A stretch of 53,572 nucleotides of DNA from Azolla pinnata (GCA_037176905.1 JBBBWG010029355.1:1-53572); one strand, 5' to 3'; positions 1 to 23,910 are shown, counted from the stretch's first letter. Made by a program: numbers and translations. The notes: generated by a model not told the origin, from the letters alone.

Positions 1-2
1 TC

Positions 3-122
3 CAGGACAAGGAATCGGGCGCCAGCTACAACGCCCTCGGCGCCAACGGCCGCCGCTTCCTGCTCCCGGCCCTCTGGGACCCGCCCACCCGCACTTGCCA
101 GATCCCCCCCGTTGCCCGATGA
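3..122 (+). CDS. 3' end of an unrecognised protein-coding gene (partial)
   Basis: An open frame enters from the left edge and ends at TGA 120-122. The 39 visible residues end in [20 protein letters not shown]. Codons are very GC-rich at third positions, unlike the A/T-rich DNA just downstream, which supports coding. I do not recognise the family: no domain, membrane segment or targeting signal can be read from so short a tail. It could be the last exon of a longer gene or part of a single-exon gene. The strand is inferred only from the open frame and base composition. Confidence 0.45.
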   Translation, partial: QDKESGASYNALGANGRRFLLPALWDPPTRTCQIPPVAR

Positions 123-398
123 AAGCCTGACTTAAAACTTAGCACCCGAAACCCCGGCACCCGAAACTGGCATATGACGACACCCGCGGTCGATCGATGT
201 CCGGTAGTCCGGGATGCCTCTTTTGCTCGAGGGCTCGAAAACCCCCACCATCGACGATCGCCGGATCACGTCGTCGAGTCCGTCGATTGGTGGATTCGGT
301 TCTCGACCCGAACCGATCCGACCGAGATCTGCTGCTGCCGCATCGGGTCAAAAGTCGTTGCAAAGCGAGAGAAGGTCAAGACATCATTGCCTAGGTCA

Positions 399-422
399 TG
401 TGTGTGTGTGTGTGTGTGTGTA
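399..422. repeat. (TG)n microsatellite
   Basis: An uninterrupted TG dinucleotide run, visible directly. It lies in intergenic DNA about 280 bp after the stop of the leftmost gene. Confidence 0.95.
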
Positions 423-1425
423 TGCATCCAGCTATATTTGTGTACATTCATCCCCTTTCTTCTGATCGATATAAGTCTATAGAGAGAGACGCCCCACCCG
501 ATCCCAGATGCCATCATCCCGAGCGAGCGCTTATATGAGGGTTTGCTTGTACGATGATGAGTTTCATCAACCTACCATCTATAGTATCCTCGGTTCGGCG
601 ATTGCACCAGTCACTCACGACAAGCTCATGCAATGCAACGCTTGACGAGCTTCCGATATGTATCGAGCTATAGGGTGAATGAATGAATACAAGGCAGCCA
701 TTGAATGGTACAATTCGTGATGATGATGATGGTGATGATGTCGTTGTACTAGTAGTAGTAGGCTACTTGATCGAATCACGACAGCACGAACGGAGTCGAA
801 GAATCATGCTCTGTTGTGAATCGAACAAATTTCTTGATCGATCCATCCCACAAGCACAGTTGTGCCCATGTTCGCCAATAAGCTCGTTGCCACTCGATCG
901 GATCATGACGACGGCATGGATGGAGGAGTCGAGCCGGTTGCTCCTTGGATTCCTGCCGTCCAGTCAATAATAACAAGCGTAACTAACACCCGCTTTTCCA
1001 CACTCCAACCAACCGCTATGTTCGAAGGACTGTTCCTCATAGCTTGCCCACTGGAACCGCTGTATATATAGATATTCAAGGCATAGTGTTCCTGTGTGGA
1101 CAGCCTGCATCGACTCTGCCTCTGACAAACTTTCTCTCCCGATCCAATGACGAGCGGGCATCGGCAGATGTTCCCAGTCGCACCAGATTCGAGTCCAGCA
1201 ATCGATTCTTCCTCCTCCTCTTCTTCTTCTTCTTCTTTCGTTCGATTCCTACCACAGTACTTTTGAACGTTTCAACTATTTGCACTTCACATCTCTAGAT
1301 ACCTCCGCTCACCCTTAAGTCAGGCTACTTGCAACTACCGAACCGGAGTTCAAATCTTACCACAGTACTTCTAAACTCGGTCCCCACTGAACAACCTTCC
1401 CAATTGAGCTACACCCATCTCGGTA

Positions 1426-1691
1426 CTTCTTCTTCTTCTTCTTCTTCTTCTTTCTTGTGTGTGTGTGTGTGTGTTCATAGCATCTTCTTCTTCTTCTTTC
1501 TTCTTTTTCTTCTTCTTCTTTCTTCTTCTTCTTCTTCTTCTTTCTTCTTTTTCTTCTTCTTCTTTCTTCTTCTTCTTTCTTCTTCTTCTTCTTCTTCTTT
1601 CTTCTTCTTCTTCTTCTTCTTTCTTCTTCTTCTTCTTCTTCTTTCTTCTTCTTTCTTCTTCTTCTTCTTCTTCTTGTGTGTGTGTGTGTGT
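1426..1691. repeat. Compound (TTC)n-(GT)n-(TTC)n-(GT)n microsatellite
   Basis: Four blocks follow each other: TTC repeats (about 1426-1453), GT repeats (about 1455-1472), a long TTC tract with scattered TTTC interruptions (about 1483-1674), then GT repeats (about 1675-1691). The + strand is almost purely pyrimidine through the TTC blocks, a composition able to form triplex DNA. Frames through it encode only homopolymer-like peptides and are not genes. Confidence 0.95.
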
Positions 1692-1932
1692 TCATTGTGT
1701 GTGTTCATAGCACCGAAGAGTGGCCACATGTGAACACCCTCTTGTCTCTCAAGTAGTGCTGCAGGGCAGTTTTCTCTCTCTCTCAAGAATCTCTCTTTCT
1801 CTCTCTTCAGACACACCTGTCTTTCTTTCATTCCCTTCGTCTCTGTGATTTGGACGAACCCGGCAGCTTCATCCCACGCTTGACCAGCCAACAGAACCAC
1901 CCACATGATCTCTTGCCTCCTCCTGCCCACGC

Positions 1933-4900
1933 ATGGAAGGATCAGAGAGCAAGATGCCTTCTTCCATCTCCAGCAATGCCACCCCCCCTCTTCTTCATCC
2001 AGGAGCAGACGAAGATTCCGACAAGGACAGCATCGACTCGGTTCGGTTCGTATCTACTCCTCCTTTTTGTCTGCAATCAATACCCGCACAAAGGTAGAAA
2101 AGGAAATCCCCGCCCTTCTGGTCCCTGGATGTATGTGCATTGTGGGCAATCAACGTCTGAAGCTTTTCCCATGTATGCATTATGAATCACGTCAATCTTT
2201 TGAGGTTCATTCTGGCGTACTCGATTGTCTGAATGTGTATATATTCCATTCCGGTTTGGCTGTTGGAAATGTCACACATGGATTCATGCGACTCATTAAT
2301 TATCGATCCAACAGCGGAGATTTATCTTCGCATGATCCGCTGACATGCCGGATCAAAATGAGATGTATCTTTATGTGATCCTGAATGGTCTTTCTGGTAT
2401 GTGGGCAACTGTCAATGCCATATGGACATTTGATCATGAATGTGCTTGGATTATGCAGTGTAGGGAAGATTCAACAAGAATATATATATAGATAGATAGA
2501 TATGGTTCTTTGCAATTGTTTCTTGCCACTGTTTGTGATGCATTGTTTCTTATCATTTCATGCATCAGAAGGGACAATGCCCATCACGAAAGAAAACATT
2601 TTCTCATCACTATTTGTAGTTCTTTTTCATTGTTACTCATCATTGCATGCATGAAAAGAATAGGCCCAATCACGAATGAAAAAAGACCACGTGCCTCTAG
2701 TCCTTTGTCACGCCTATGCATAGGCTAATTTGAATCCTTAGATATCATTAATTCCAAAGGTCTGCTAAATTGCTTAACTCTATGATGATTATCCGTTTGT
2801 TTTGTCGCAGTATTGGAAGCATTGATAGTGGTGAGCATTCAGATGACAGAAAGAGTTTCGGAAATGAGGCTGGCAAAGAAGCTGGCGATAGTCGCGAGGC
2901 AGATGAACGGTATGAGCGAATCAGCATAGACACAAGTAACTGGAAATTTTAATCTAATAAATCAGATATAACTTATGATGTGAACTTGATTCATTCTTTT
3001 ATGTTCCCCCTCTTTCTGCCGGCCTTCATTACCTTTCAGTCTTTATCATGTGTTTAGTATTTCAAATTTTGCATTTCCCTGATCTTTTTTCTCTCAATTG
3101 CATTTCCCTGGCACTGATTGCTGAGAAAAATTTCACAGGTTGGCAAGTACCTTGTCTGCAACATTACCACCAGAGCTGGCTGGCATCATTCCAATTCTGG
3201 AGAAAATGCAGGTACAAGAAAACATGTTGATCATGGCAGCCTTACTCTTACTTTTGGATGCCTGAGTATTGAACAAGAATTTACAGGACGGTTTCTCTCT
3301 TTTGCTTCTTAATTCTATGGAAGTTGCGATACCTGTACAGATTGATACCTTCCTTAGGGCTATGCAAAAGCAGCTTCAAGGTGGACGGCGCAGCTTTTTC
3401 GGTAAGAGGGCTTCGTTGGCTTCACCTGCTCGAGACAGATATTGTTTGGAGGATATGTTCTGCTTCCAACGTGTAGGACACTTATACTGAACTAAATTGC
3501 TTCTCCCTTTGTTGCTACAAAAAAATCTTTTACATAAAAAAATGTTTTCCTGTAAACCACCTCTAGGAACCCATCCCAACATCACTGCTACGGATGAGCA
3601 GTGATCTCTCAGGTCGCGCTGTTAAGCTTTTCCACGGAGTCCTCAAATATATGGGCATTGATGGCACATCTTCACCTTCTACTGTTAAGCCATCAGAACA
3701 GATGGAAATTCTCTTGAAAATTTATAAGCGTTCTCTTAAACGTGCTGAATTGCGTGATGAATTGCTAATACAAATCTCAAAGCAAACACGCAACAACCCT
3801 GACAGGTGATTCTTTTCTAAGCCAGAGAAAAATATCTAATCTGGTTATCATTGCTCATAAATCACAAACTAGAAACACATTTTATAGCAATCACATAATT
3901 AATCTACATTTACATAAGGACGTTCATTAAGCTGTTGGAATGACCTTGTGACACATCTCTCTTTAAGAAGTTTTGAAACTAATTAAGATACATAGAAACT
4001 ATTCAACTAGTTCATGCCTACCATGATAATTGAGAAACCTTTGTGATGGACGTTTGTGAAGGTATTATATTGATCTTTTAAGCTGAAAACTCTTTAGAAA
4101 TTTTTATTTCTATGCAATCCTGTTCCTTGTATCTTTGTAATCTATGATGCATTCTATGTCCCTCCTTGTGGTGTTTTCGTGTTTATTCTTGTGTTTAGTT
4201 TACTGTCAACTGTCTATTTTACAGAGCCAATAGATTGTAATGCAGGGCCTCTTTGCAAAGGGCGTGGGAGTTGATGCATCTTTGTGCTTCTGCGATGCCC
4301 CCCGGGAAGGAAATTGCAGTCTATATCTCAGAATATGTACGCACTGTTGCACACGCCCATGATACCCCACCGGAAATAAAGAAGTTGGCATTGAACACAT
4401 GGAATGCTCTAAAAAGGTCCATCAAAGCAGGTGCAAGAAGATCGATTCCTGCAAAGGAGGAAATCGAAGCTCTTTTGTCTGGTCAGAAACTCACTACTAT
4501 TATCTTTTACTTGGACGATTCATTTGAAGAGATATCTTACGACATGACAACCACAGTTGCTGAAGCTGTTGAGGTATTATGTTATGAATGTTTTATTTAC
4601 TAATCAGTAACACATTTACAAACGATTTCATCTGCATGCATTCTTATGCTGTTCTGTTGTATTTCTCAAATAATATCAAATTTCAGTCAGCTTATACAGT
4701 TGGATTTATATTTCTCTATCCAGGTGTTGGCTGGTCTGATTAAACTTAATTCGTATAGTACATTCAGCCTTTTTGAGAGTAGAAAAACCTTAATGAACTC
4801 CAAGGGTGCTGATAGTGGAAATGGTTAGTTCATTTGTACTCTGAGAAATCTATTGCTTATACATGTGATTTGGTATGTGTTGCATTCTTCTGTGTTTGTA

Positions 4901-7900
4901 TGCTGTACATTTTCAACCTTTAAATGATGCTTTCTGTTGCGTTCAGTGGGAGGCTTAGGTGGTTTTTCACGTATAGTTAATTCCTGGAATGGTGCGAGTG
5001 TTAAATTATCTTTGCATGAGATATAGATTGAATAAGCTGCCACATTGTATTCTCAACTCATAATGATATCATCAAATAAGACCTCAGGACCTTGTAGCTA
5101 ATTAGTTTGTTGGATACAAACTAAAAAGCGAATTGCAAGGACACCAATTTGGAACCGAAGAAGAGAACATTGTGTCTCCCATCTAAACAGAGTATTATCT
5201 TCAGCTAACTATTCCGTCACTGAAACTTGGTTCATACTTACGCTGGAACACGATCCTTGTTACACTTTCATCACTTGTCTGGTTTTTTATATGTTCATAA
5301 TTGTGTAGTTATTTTTCGTCTGCTATATGGGGAAGAGGTTTCGATAAAATGGTATCCAGTCTCTTAGTGGTCTAAAGAACGTTTTGGCTCCAAGCTATGA
5401 TCTAGGAATGTAGAGTGTATTTCCGAGTTGGGACCTGCCAAATGTATGAGGCGGACTACATATTCCCAGTGATTGTGTTTCTGTGCTCATTCCCCACATA
5501 CTACAGTGGTTTCTCTTTATTGGGGGAATAGAACATGGAGGTTGATATCACTCATAATCAAACTCTGATTTTGATGGCTCCCAAATTATTCTAGGTATTT
5601 TAGATATTTCCAGGCAGACCTTGCTTTTTTATCATGGATGACAGCTTCTCCAACCCAGTTGAGGGTGCTTAGGGGTGTGTGTGCTATCCTTGAAATCATT
5701 AGCAGTTTTGTTAATGCAGGGTGATCAATGTTATTGAACATACATGTTGTCATCTGGATGCTGCAGATGAGCATATTAGCCTGGACGAAAACAGGTATAT
5801 TGGGGATCTTATTGCAGAATTTAGGGCTTTCAAGGAACGGAACAAAGGTGAAGCCGTGCAGTGCAAGCTTTTGTTCAAGAAGAAACTTTTTCGAGAAGCA
5901 GACGAAGCCATCACTGAACCGATGTTTATTAAGATGATCTATATTCAGGTTACATGCATGTCCACAGTATGTGTATGTGGTTGATGCCAGATACGGTGAA
6001 TTTGTGTGCTTGATCAAACCCATCTCACTGTTTGATGTATGGATATAGTTAAAGCAATTCCAAAGTCGTCTACATCTATCAGCAGAATATTTTTTATTTA
6101 AAAAAAAACGAGGCATACCGATTGTTCCTTTTTCTGGATAAAAAGAAATAGATGCCAAGGAATATGCGGGACTCACTATCTATGACTTAATGACCTGCAT
6201 GGGGTTTTGACCCCAAAATTATGGGATTAACACTCTTTATTACCAACATAGTATGATGAAAGGGTATGTTTGAGCTGCCATGCTTTTGCACCGGCCTTAT
6301 TTTGAAAACTCTGTTTGTTGTTATAGTTCCATTAATCATGGAGAACAGTGGACTGTTTGAAGATATCCATCTAGAAAACATTCTAACAAGAAAGAACAGT
6401 ATTATAGATCCTCCCATTTATGGGCCTTATAGATAGATCCTCCCAAAGTATGGCCTTTTGACCTCATGATTCCATTTCTTTTGGATAAATACGCTGAGGA
6501 TATGTTTAAGATTATACCCGAATCCAACCTTCTTGTAGTAGATTATATTGTACATTAAAGAAGGAAACATCTATCCAGCTCATCGTGCATATATGCACCT
6601 TTAGGCTGAATTTCTGCATGTGGCGGTTTCATATCACAGTGAAATGAAATGTCTGCTTAACTAAAAGCTCATCGTAATGCAGGCTCAGTATGATTACCTA
6701 CTTGGGAACTATCCTGTGGGAAAGGAAGATGCAGCACAACTCGCTGCATTACAAATTCTTGTAGAGTATGGGTCTGTCACAAGTCCAGAATTGAGCTTGT
6801 AAGCTATTTGAGAACATATATAGGCACTTTATTTGCTTTCGTATGGTATAAGAAGACAGATACCCATCGGTATGCTATGTATTTTGTAGAGATTGGGCAG
6901 CAGTTTTGGAGAAGTATTTGCCTAAACAAACCACAATTACAAGACACAAAAACGACTGGGAATCTGATGTTCTGGCAAGGTATCAAGCTATGGTATGGTT
7001 CATCATGATGACCAGCTTTACAGAAACGAAAACACCATCCGGTAGCATGTGCAAATCTGTACCTAATATTTATTCTTGCAGGTGCATCTTTCTGTAGATG
7101 ATGCAAGGAAGCAGCTACTCCGTATACTTCGAGCTCTTCCTTATGGGACCTCTGTATTTTTTAGTGCTCGTAAAATTGAAGATCCTATTGGGCTTTTGCC
7201 CGGCCGCATTATACTAGGAATCAATAAACGTGGGGTATGCTTGGACTATCTTTGATGACTCTCTTTTTGAAGTTTTTCTGTTTCAGGAAACTATTCTAGT
7301 AGCCAGACAAACTATAAGGATGAAAATAACTCGAAAACAAAATTGTTTGCATAGGTGCATTTCTTTCGTCCTGTACCTAAGGAGTATCTCCATTCAGCTG
7401 AACTGAGAGATATAATGCAATTTGGAAGTAGCAATTCTGCTATCTTTTTCAAAATGAGAGTTGCAGGGGTGCTTCATGTGTTTCAGTTTGAAACTAAACA
7501 GGTATGTTACACAGAGACATACTGTGTTGCTCATTACAATCTTCTATCTTGTTATGAACTCATATAAGTGATGTCAATGTCATGCAATGCAGGGAGAAGA
7601 TATTTGTGTGGCCTTACAGACCCACATAAATGATGTCATGCTGCGACGATATTCAAGAAGTCATGGAAGTGGTAGTTCAAATGCATCCAACAGCTTGGAT
7701 GCAACTCTAGTCAGTAAACCACCAGGCATGGAAGGTTATGAAAAGCGTTTGAAAGAAATGACAAAGCTTCTTGAAGATTCTCAGAGAAAAATTGATCAGG
7801 TTTTTTTGCCTTTCCATGCGTGATCCAGTTGAGCAAGTAAATATTGTTTGTTCCTATGTCAAACTGGTATGTTATACTCTTAGATTGTAGCCCTTGTTGC

Positions 7901-10900
7901 ATATCAATCTAGAATGTGCATACATAGTGCTTTCACTATGGAGGAAAGTAGCCATGTACAAGATCAAAAACCATAAGGTCATCCACCTAGGTTAAGACAA
8001 TGCCATGACATCAGCATGGTGCCAAGGTACGTAGATAAAGGTTGCAGTTAGGAACGGTGGATCATGGAAACCTCTACTTTCAACTATTAGTGGTTCCATG
8101 AATTGATTTTGCTAAGTAATGCTCCGTTGATTAATTCTTAAAATCACATTTGTCTATGTGAAATAATGCAGTTTTTGAAAGTAGAGAATGAGGTCCATAT
8201 TTTAGAGTATCAGTCCTATCTGTCACAACATGTAGACCTTATGTTGACGTTTCTTTCTGCTTTCCTCCCTTAAGTATGTTTATCTGCCGCTTTTGCAAGC
8301 GCACATCTCATGGTTGTGATAGTTTAGTTTATCTATAGAAAACGTCAAACTTCATGACAATTCTTCTCTGATTGCCTTCTTTCATGCAACGTTCTTCACA
8401 AGTTTTCTGTATTGTTTGCTAATTGTAACTTCCTGAGGTCCAAGGTTTTTTTATGCTAGTTTGCAGAAGAGCTGAGAGGAAAAGAAAAGAAGGAAAGACA
8501 GATCCAGGAAGAGCTTGAAGGTCTTAAAGACTCCCTTTCTGCAAAGGAAAAATCCATAACTGAGCTTAGTGAGGAAAGGGAGAGATTGCGCAAATTACTG
8601 GAGGAAAAAGAATCTGCCCTTGTAAATTTTTGCTGTTCTCTTTCTTTTCTTGTATAACTCATATTTACATGGTTGCACAATTTTGTTGTAGTTTTAACTA
8701 TAGTTCTATTTGCAGATGGCCCTGACAGGGGGTAATGACCCTGGCAATGCTGCTATAAAGAAGAATGCCAGAGATGTGTTACACGATAAAGATATTCTAC
8801 CTAATGACAAGGATAAAACCTCACAAATCTGTAACCTGGAGGCACAGGTACCTTTGGGTTGATGTTCAGTGAAAGAATAAGTAGTTTTTATAGTCCCCAT
8901 TTAGGTAATGGCTTCATACACATTGGTTTCAATGTCATTGGGTTTAACATGGTTAGGTGAATACTCTGCGGATTGATCTGAGGGTGCGGACCGATGAACT
9001 TCGTGCAGTGGAGGAGAATGCCAAAAAGCTAGCAATTGAGAAACAACTGCTTGAACAAAAGGTCAATCGGATGGAAAGGAACAAAAGTGATGAGGTAAGT
9101 AAAGAAAACCATTGGTTTAGATAGCATATTTTTCTGTGTATTTATATTTTCATGTGCATTTATTGAAAATTTATGCATCAGTCTTGTTCAAGCCATTGGT
9201 TATTCCAGTTCAGATATAGAAAGCAGAATAGAAACGTCAGAAAATATGACATGTTTTATTATTCGTAGTAATTTATGTTTGCATCATTGGTATATTGTTT
9301 TGAGTGGGCTCATAGTATAATCCTCTTTAGTATGGACATGGATATTTACAGCAGCAACAAAGCTTTGTTTAATCTACCTTGGTTATTGAGGCTTGAAAGA
9401 GGAGGTTCTGTAAAAAGTTGTGTTACCTGTGGTTTGGAAGCGACTAAATGTTCTTTTTCACTGAAAAAAGCAAAGGGAATAGTTAAATTTTAAATGTAAC
9501 TAAACCTCCGCATAAAGCAGGAGGAGTAGCCAAATATTACACAGAAACAGAAGGTTTTTGACATTTCATCCGGATGTATTGTATTGGAATAGATAGTTTA
9601 AACACATCTTGATGGAATAATTATGGAGCTAAAATAAGCTTGTCATTTGTATGAACAAGTGTATTTGATATTTATGCACTTGATCATAAAGCTATACATC
9701 TGTTTTTGGTTGTAGGAGAAAGCATTAGAACAAAAATTTGAGCAAGAGCGTGAGACTTTGAGAATTCGTGTGGCTGACTTGGAAAAGAAACTCAATGTTT
9801 GCACCCAAGAGCTTACCATGGCAGGATCAGCACTAGCACTTCGTGAATCTGAATTAGAAGCTTTGCAAGGGTGTTCAAAAGAGCTTGAGGAGCTTCGAGA
9901 AATGAAAGAGGTTGGATGTTTTTCTATTAATTCACAATTTGCAGCCCCAAAGTGTTACCTTATTTGATTTATTGGTATTCTTTGGTGAAGGATATTGACA
10001 GGAAAAATGAGCAGACAGCTGCCATCCTGAAGAGACAAGCTGATCAATTGGCAGGCCTTGAAGCACTATATAAGGAAGAGCATATACTAAGGAAACGTTA
10101 CTTTAATATGATGGAAGGTTATCTATCCTATATACTTGATCCGTCAAATTCGTTTCTATGAGAATATGCAATGTGAATAATGTATTTGAAGGTCTAACTA
10201 AACATTATGCCCGTCTTTTAGATATGAAGGGAAAAATCAGAGTTTTTGCTCGTTGGAGACCACTGAGCGAAAAAGAAAAGAATGAGAATCAGAAATCTGT
10301 TCTCTCGGCACTTGATGAGTTTACCTTGGAACATCCATGGAAGGATGACAAGCCAAAACAGTTTCAGTTTGATCATGTTTTTGATGAGCATAGTACACAA
10401 ACAGATATATTTGAGGACACGAAGGTATTCTGAGAATATGCTCACCATGTCCATTTTCATATAGATGTTCAATGTGCTTTTATCAGTTTATTCAAATTGT
10501 GTACTTGTTATATTGTTAGATGTGTGTTACATCATGAGGGAATATTGTTATGCAAAACTTCTGATGATGAAGATTATCAATAACCTGGAATTTCAATGAT
10601 GAGATAATTCCTTGACTAAGAGCTCAATGTTGTTTGCAGTATTTGGTGCAATCTGCTGTTGACGGGTATAATGTTTGCATATTTGCTTATGGTCAAACGG
10701 GTTCTGGAAAAACCTTTACAATATATGGTTCAGAAAGTAACCCAGGCCTAACACCAAGAGCCACTCAGGAACTTTTCAGCATTATAAAGAGAGATGGTAA
10801 CAAGTTTTCATTTTCATTGAAGGTACATGATGATTCAATATCCCCATCTAACCTTATTCCTCATGAGGAGACATGTACGCTGATATGTTTCCCTTTCATT

Positions 10901-12189
10901 TGAAGGTTTATATGATTGAGCTATATCAAGATACACTTGTCGATTTACTGTTTCTGGCAAAAAACACAAAACGTCCCAAGCTTGAGGTTAAGAAGGATTC
11001 AAAGGTATTTTGTCTTTCTGCATACAGTCATTGATTTCACAGCACTCCGGAAAACATCCTTAAGGTATTCTGACTAATGAATAAGCTTGAAATTCATGTT
11101 TTTTGCCAAAGTAAAATAAGCATGCATCATTTTAAATAAATGGTTGTGTATTCTGTACTTCTGCATACTGATATTGTTGATTGCACGAAAAAATGTTTCT
11201 GACTCATGGCATATTTTTTGCCAAAGGAAAACAATCATGCTTTATTTTTACAAATGAAAATAAATGGATTTGCAGGGCACTGTGTTGGTTGAAAACTGTA
11301 CACTAGTTCCTATTTCCACCCTAGAAGAGCTCGAGGCAACGATTACAAAAGGGCTAGAAAGGCGCCACATATCAGGCACGCATATGAATGCCGAGAGTTC
11401 ACGATCCCACCTGGTTTTTTCCATAATAATTGAAAGCACCAACCTCCAGACTCAGAATCAAGTAAAAGGAAAGGTAAAATTTTCGAATGCTCAAAACTTT
11501 CCCTTGCTGAGTAGTTACAAAGCTGTTACCAACTTATTTTGCCATGTTGTTTCGGTGTTCTGCAGCTTAGTTTTGTAGATTTGGCTGGTTCTGAACGAGT
11601 AAAAAAGTCAGGGTCTAGCGGGGAGCAGCTCAAAGAAGCTCAAAGTATAAACAAGTCACTATCTGCTCTTGGAGATGTAATTAGTGCATTGGCAGTGGAA
11701 GAACAGCACATTCCCTACAGAAATCACAAGCTTACAATGTTGATGAGCGACTCGCTGGGTGGGAACGCAAAGACGCTGATGTTTGTGAATATTTCCCCAG
11801 CAGAAACGAACCTCGACGAGACATATAATTCGCTCAGGTAAAGGTGTATTTAGTGTATTCCGATCTATTCTGTTAAGATGCTGCACTTTGTTTTAGAACA
11901 TTGGCATTATGAGTAGTTTAGGCAGCACCTTTGTTTTAGAACATTGGCATTATGAATAGTTTTAGCATATGTCGGAAAGATCATTTACTAATGTGTTTCT
12001 GCACGGCATTTCAGTTACGCATCCCGAGTCCGGGCCATCACCAACGATGCTACCAAGAATGTTTCATCCAAGGAAGTGATGCGGCTAAAGAAATTAGTAA
12101 GTTACTGGAAGGAGCAAGCCGGTAGGAAACCGGAAGAGGAAGACCTTACTGACATCCAAGATGAGCGATTTGTCAAGGAAAAGGTGTAA
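1933..12189 (+). CDS. KCBP: Kinesin-like calmodulin-binding protein (KCBP/ZWICHEL type; MyTH4-FERM-kinesin-14)
   Basis: A C-terminal, presumably minus-end-directed kinesin that links microtubules to other partners through MyTH4-FERM and is regulated by Ca2+/calmodulin in known homologues. Exons: 1933-2045, 2811-2909, 3139-3211, 3341-3472, 3567-3805, 4246-4573, 4724-4823, 5767-5948, 6683-6798, 6890-6992, 7082-7234, 7355-7501, 7593-7799, 8460-8621, 8716-8847, 8957-9094, 9716-9910, 9991-10117, 10222-10424, 10640-10822, 10906-11004, 11276-11473, 11566-11837, 12015-12189. They join in frame to 1291 residues, near the Arabidopsis homologue's length. MyTH4 is about residues 96-290, FERM 290-616, coiled coil 640-915, motor from about 917. 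Motor landmarks: P-loop GQTGSGKT (1001-1008), switch I NAESSRSH (1115-1122), switch II DLAGSE (1148-1153). The basic amphipathic tail ([18 protein letters not shown]) is the calmodulin-binding helix position. The start is the first ATG of an exon beginning MEGSES, like the family's MEG start; exons 1-2 are the least certain. The single copy looks intact. Confidence 0.95.
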
Positions 12190-13378
12190 AATTCCCCCCC
12201 TTGCCTTCTTCTCCACAGAGTTGGCGCATTTTTTGCACGCATTCTTCTCTTTGTATCCTCGAGACTTACCATGAGTTTGAGGATATTTTTGTTCCACCAA
12301 ATTCAAATAGCATTTCCGAAAATAAGAAGGATTCTTTGGCACATGTATAAATGTAAACTCGCCAATCACAGCTTCTCACCCAAATCTAATTTCTTCCCAA
12401 CATGGAGGAGCTCTACTCTCTTTGTATAGTTGTTTTGTGAAGCAATGAGGACAAAGAGTTGAATGTGCATCGAGCCAGGGATGGATGTTAATCAACACGG
12501 TCTTTTACTTGAAAATCAAGCCTTAGAATGGAAGGAAGTGGAAAAACACAAGCATTTTACTAGAATGCTGTTTAACTGACTTTGCATTCAAATGGAAATC
12601 ATAAAATTATGAACAATCTAGTAGTGCATGCACTTCTTCGTTTATTCATATATACAATACCCCTAAACCCTGACCAGAAGAAATAGCAATTCAGTGAATA
12701 ATTAGATAGATTACAGCGACACTACTGCTCAATCTCAGCAAACCTGCAAGGGATGTTGCCAAATCACAAAACTATCAACACAATATCATAGTAGCGCATG
12801 CAAACAATCAGCTCCTTCATACATATACATAGTTTGACCGAAAGCAACTCAGATGAATTCAGTGAATAATTAGATAGATTACAGCAGCACTACTGCTCAA
12901 GCTCAGCAAACCTCGCTTTGCCTCATTAAGCGTTTTACATAGACGGCAGCACATGGATGGCAGCACTGATACACACACGAGATATAGTCTCTGTAAGGCG
13001 GCAAGCAAGCAATTAAAAATACAATAGTCAGCACCACCCATACAGTTCCAAAAGAAAAGAAAAGGCCTACAAAATTTGTTACAATCGGACCCAGTAAGGG
13101 TCAAGCAAGTCACTATAGTGCTCTTTCTGATTCTAGAAAAGCACCAGTGCAACGAACTTAAATTAGCATGCTTCCTTCCCTCCATCCCTGTTATACCTTT
13201 GGTGATGGAAGTGTGCCTTTTCTAGTGCCACCCTTTTGCAGGATATGCATATATCATATTACCTGACCCAGTTCCACAATAGAGCTATAACTGAAAGGTT
13301 TAGCATAGCTCCTGAAAGTGATGGGAGACTTGGGGCCACCTCTCCTCAAGCATAGCACATCTCCGAGAAATATGATCA
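12190..13378. other. Gap between convergent genes (3' UTRs)
   Basis: KCBP ends at 12189 on + and the PP4R3 gene ends at 13379 on -, so this interval must hold both 3' UTRs. No coding potential was recognised; the open frames are short and without known motifs. It contains the tandem duplication described separately. Confidence 0.6.
12599..12915. repeat. Diverged tandem duplication, two copies of about 165 bp
   Basis: The segment starting near 12599 recurs from about 12764. The best conserved part is TTCAGTGAATAATTAGATAG followed by ATTACAGC.GCACTACTGCTCAA, at about 12691 and again at about 12858. Flanking words such as TAGTAG.GCATGCA also recur in the same order. The copies differ by scattered substitutions and small indels. 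Confidence 0.8.
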
Positions 13379-23797
<10,419 letters not shown>

Positions 23798-23899
23798 TTG
23801 GAATGGTAATGGCGGAGGAGGGGGGCGGGGGGCGGAGACAGGGGGGCAGAGGACGTAGAGGGAAACGGAGACCCTAGAAACAGGAACAAAGGAGCAAGC

Positions 23900-23910
23900 A
23901 AACCCTAAAA
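23900..23910 (-). promoter_or_regulatory. Telo-box at the presumed 5' end of the PP4R3 gene
   Basis: AAACCCTAAAA on +, so TTTTAGGGTTT on the coding strand, about 100 nt before the provisional ATG. Telo-boxes of this form are common around transcription starts of plant genes for translation and growth functions. The site supports placing the 5' UTR here, but it is a short motif and does not prove it. Confidence 0.45.

Larger units (their letters stand above)
123..1932. other. Intergenic region upstream of the kinesin gene
   Basis: No gene is recognisable. Open frames here are short and several are just translated microsatellite (poly-Phe/Leu or poly-Lys/Glu). It holds a GT dinucleotide run at 399-422, a short TTC run at 1209-1237 and a large compound TTC/GT tract at 1426-1691. 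CT-rich sequence at 1770-1830 lies close to the presumed kinesin 5' UTR. No convincing TATA box could be placed relative to the start at 1933. Confidence 0.6.

Noticed and set aside
1329..1733. Long open frames on both strands over the TTC tract
   Set aside because: They translate to Phe/Leu/Ser or Lys/Glu/Arg runs dictated by the microsatellite; no start context or homology supports them.
2935..2952. Donor at ACAA|GTAACT for KCBP exon 2
   Set aside because: It puts the next exon in a frame without family similarity; the donor at 2910 restores [15 protein letters not shown].
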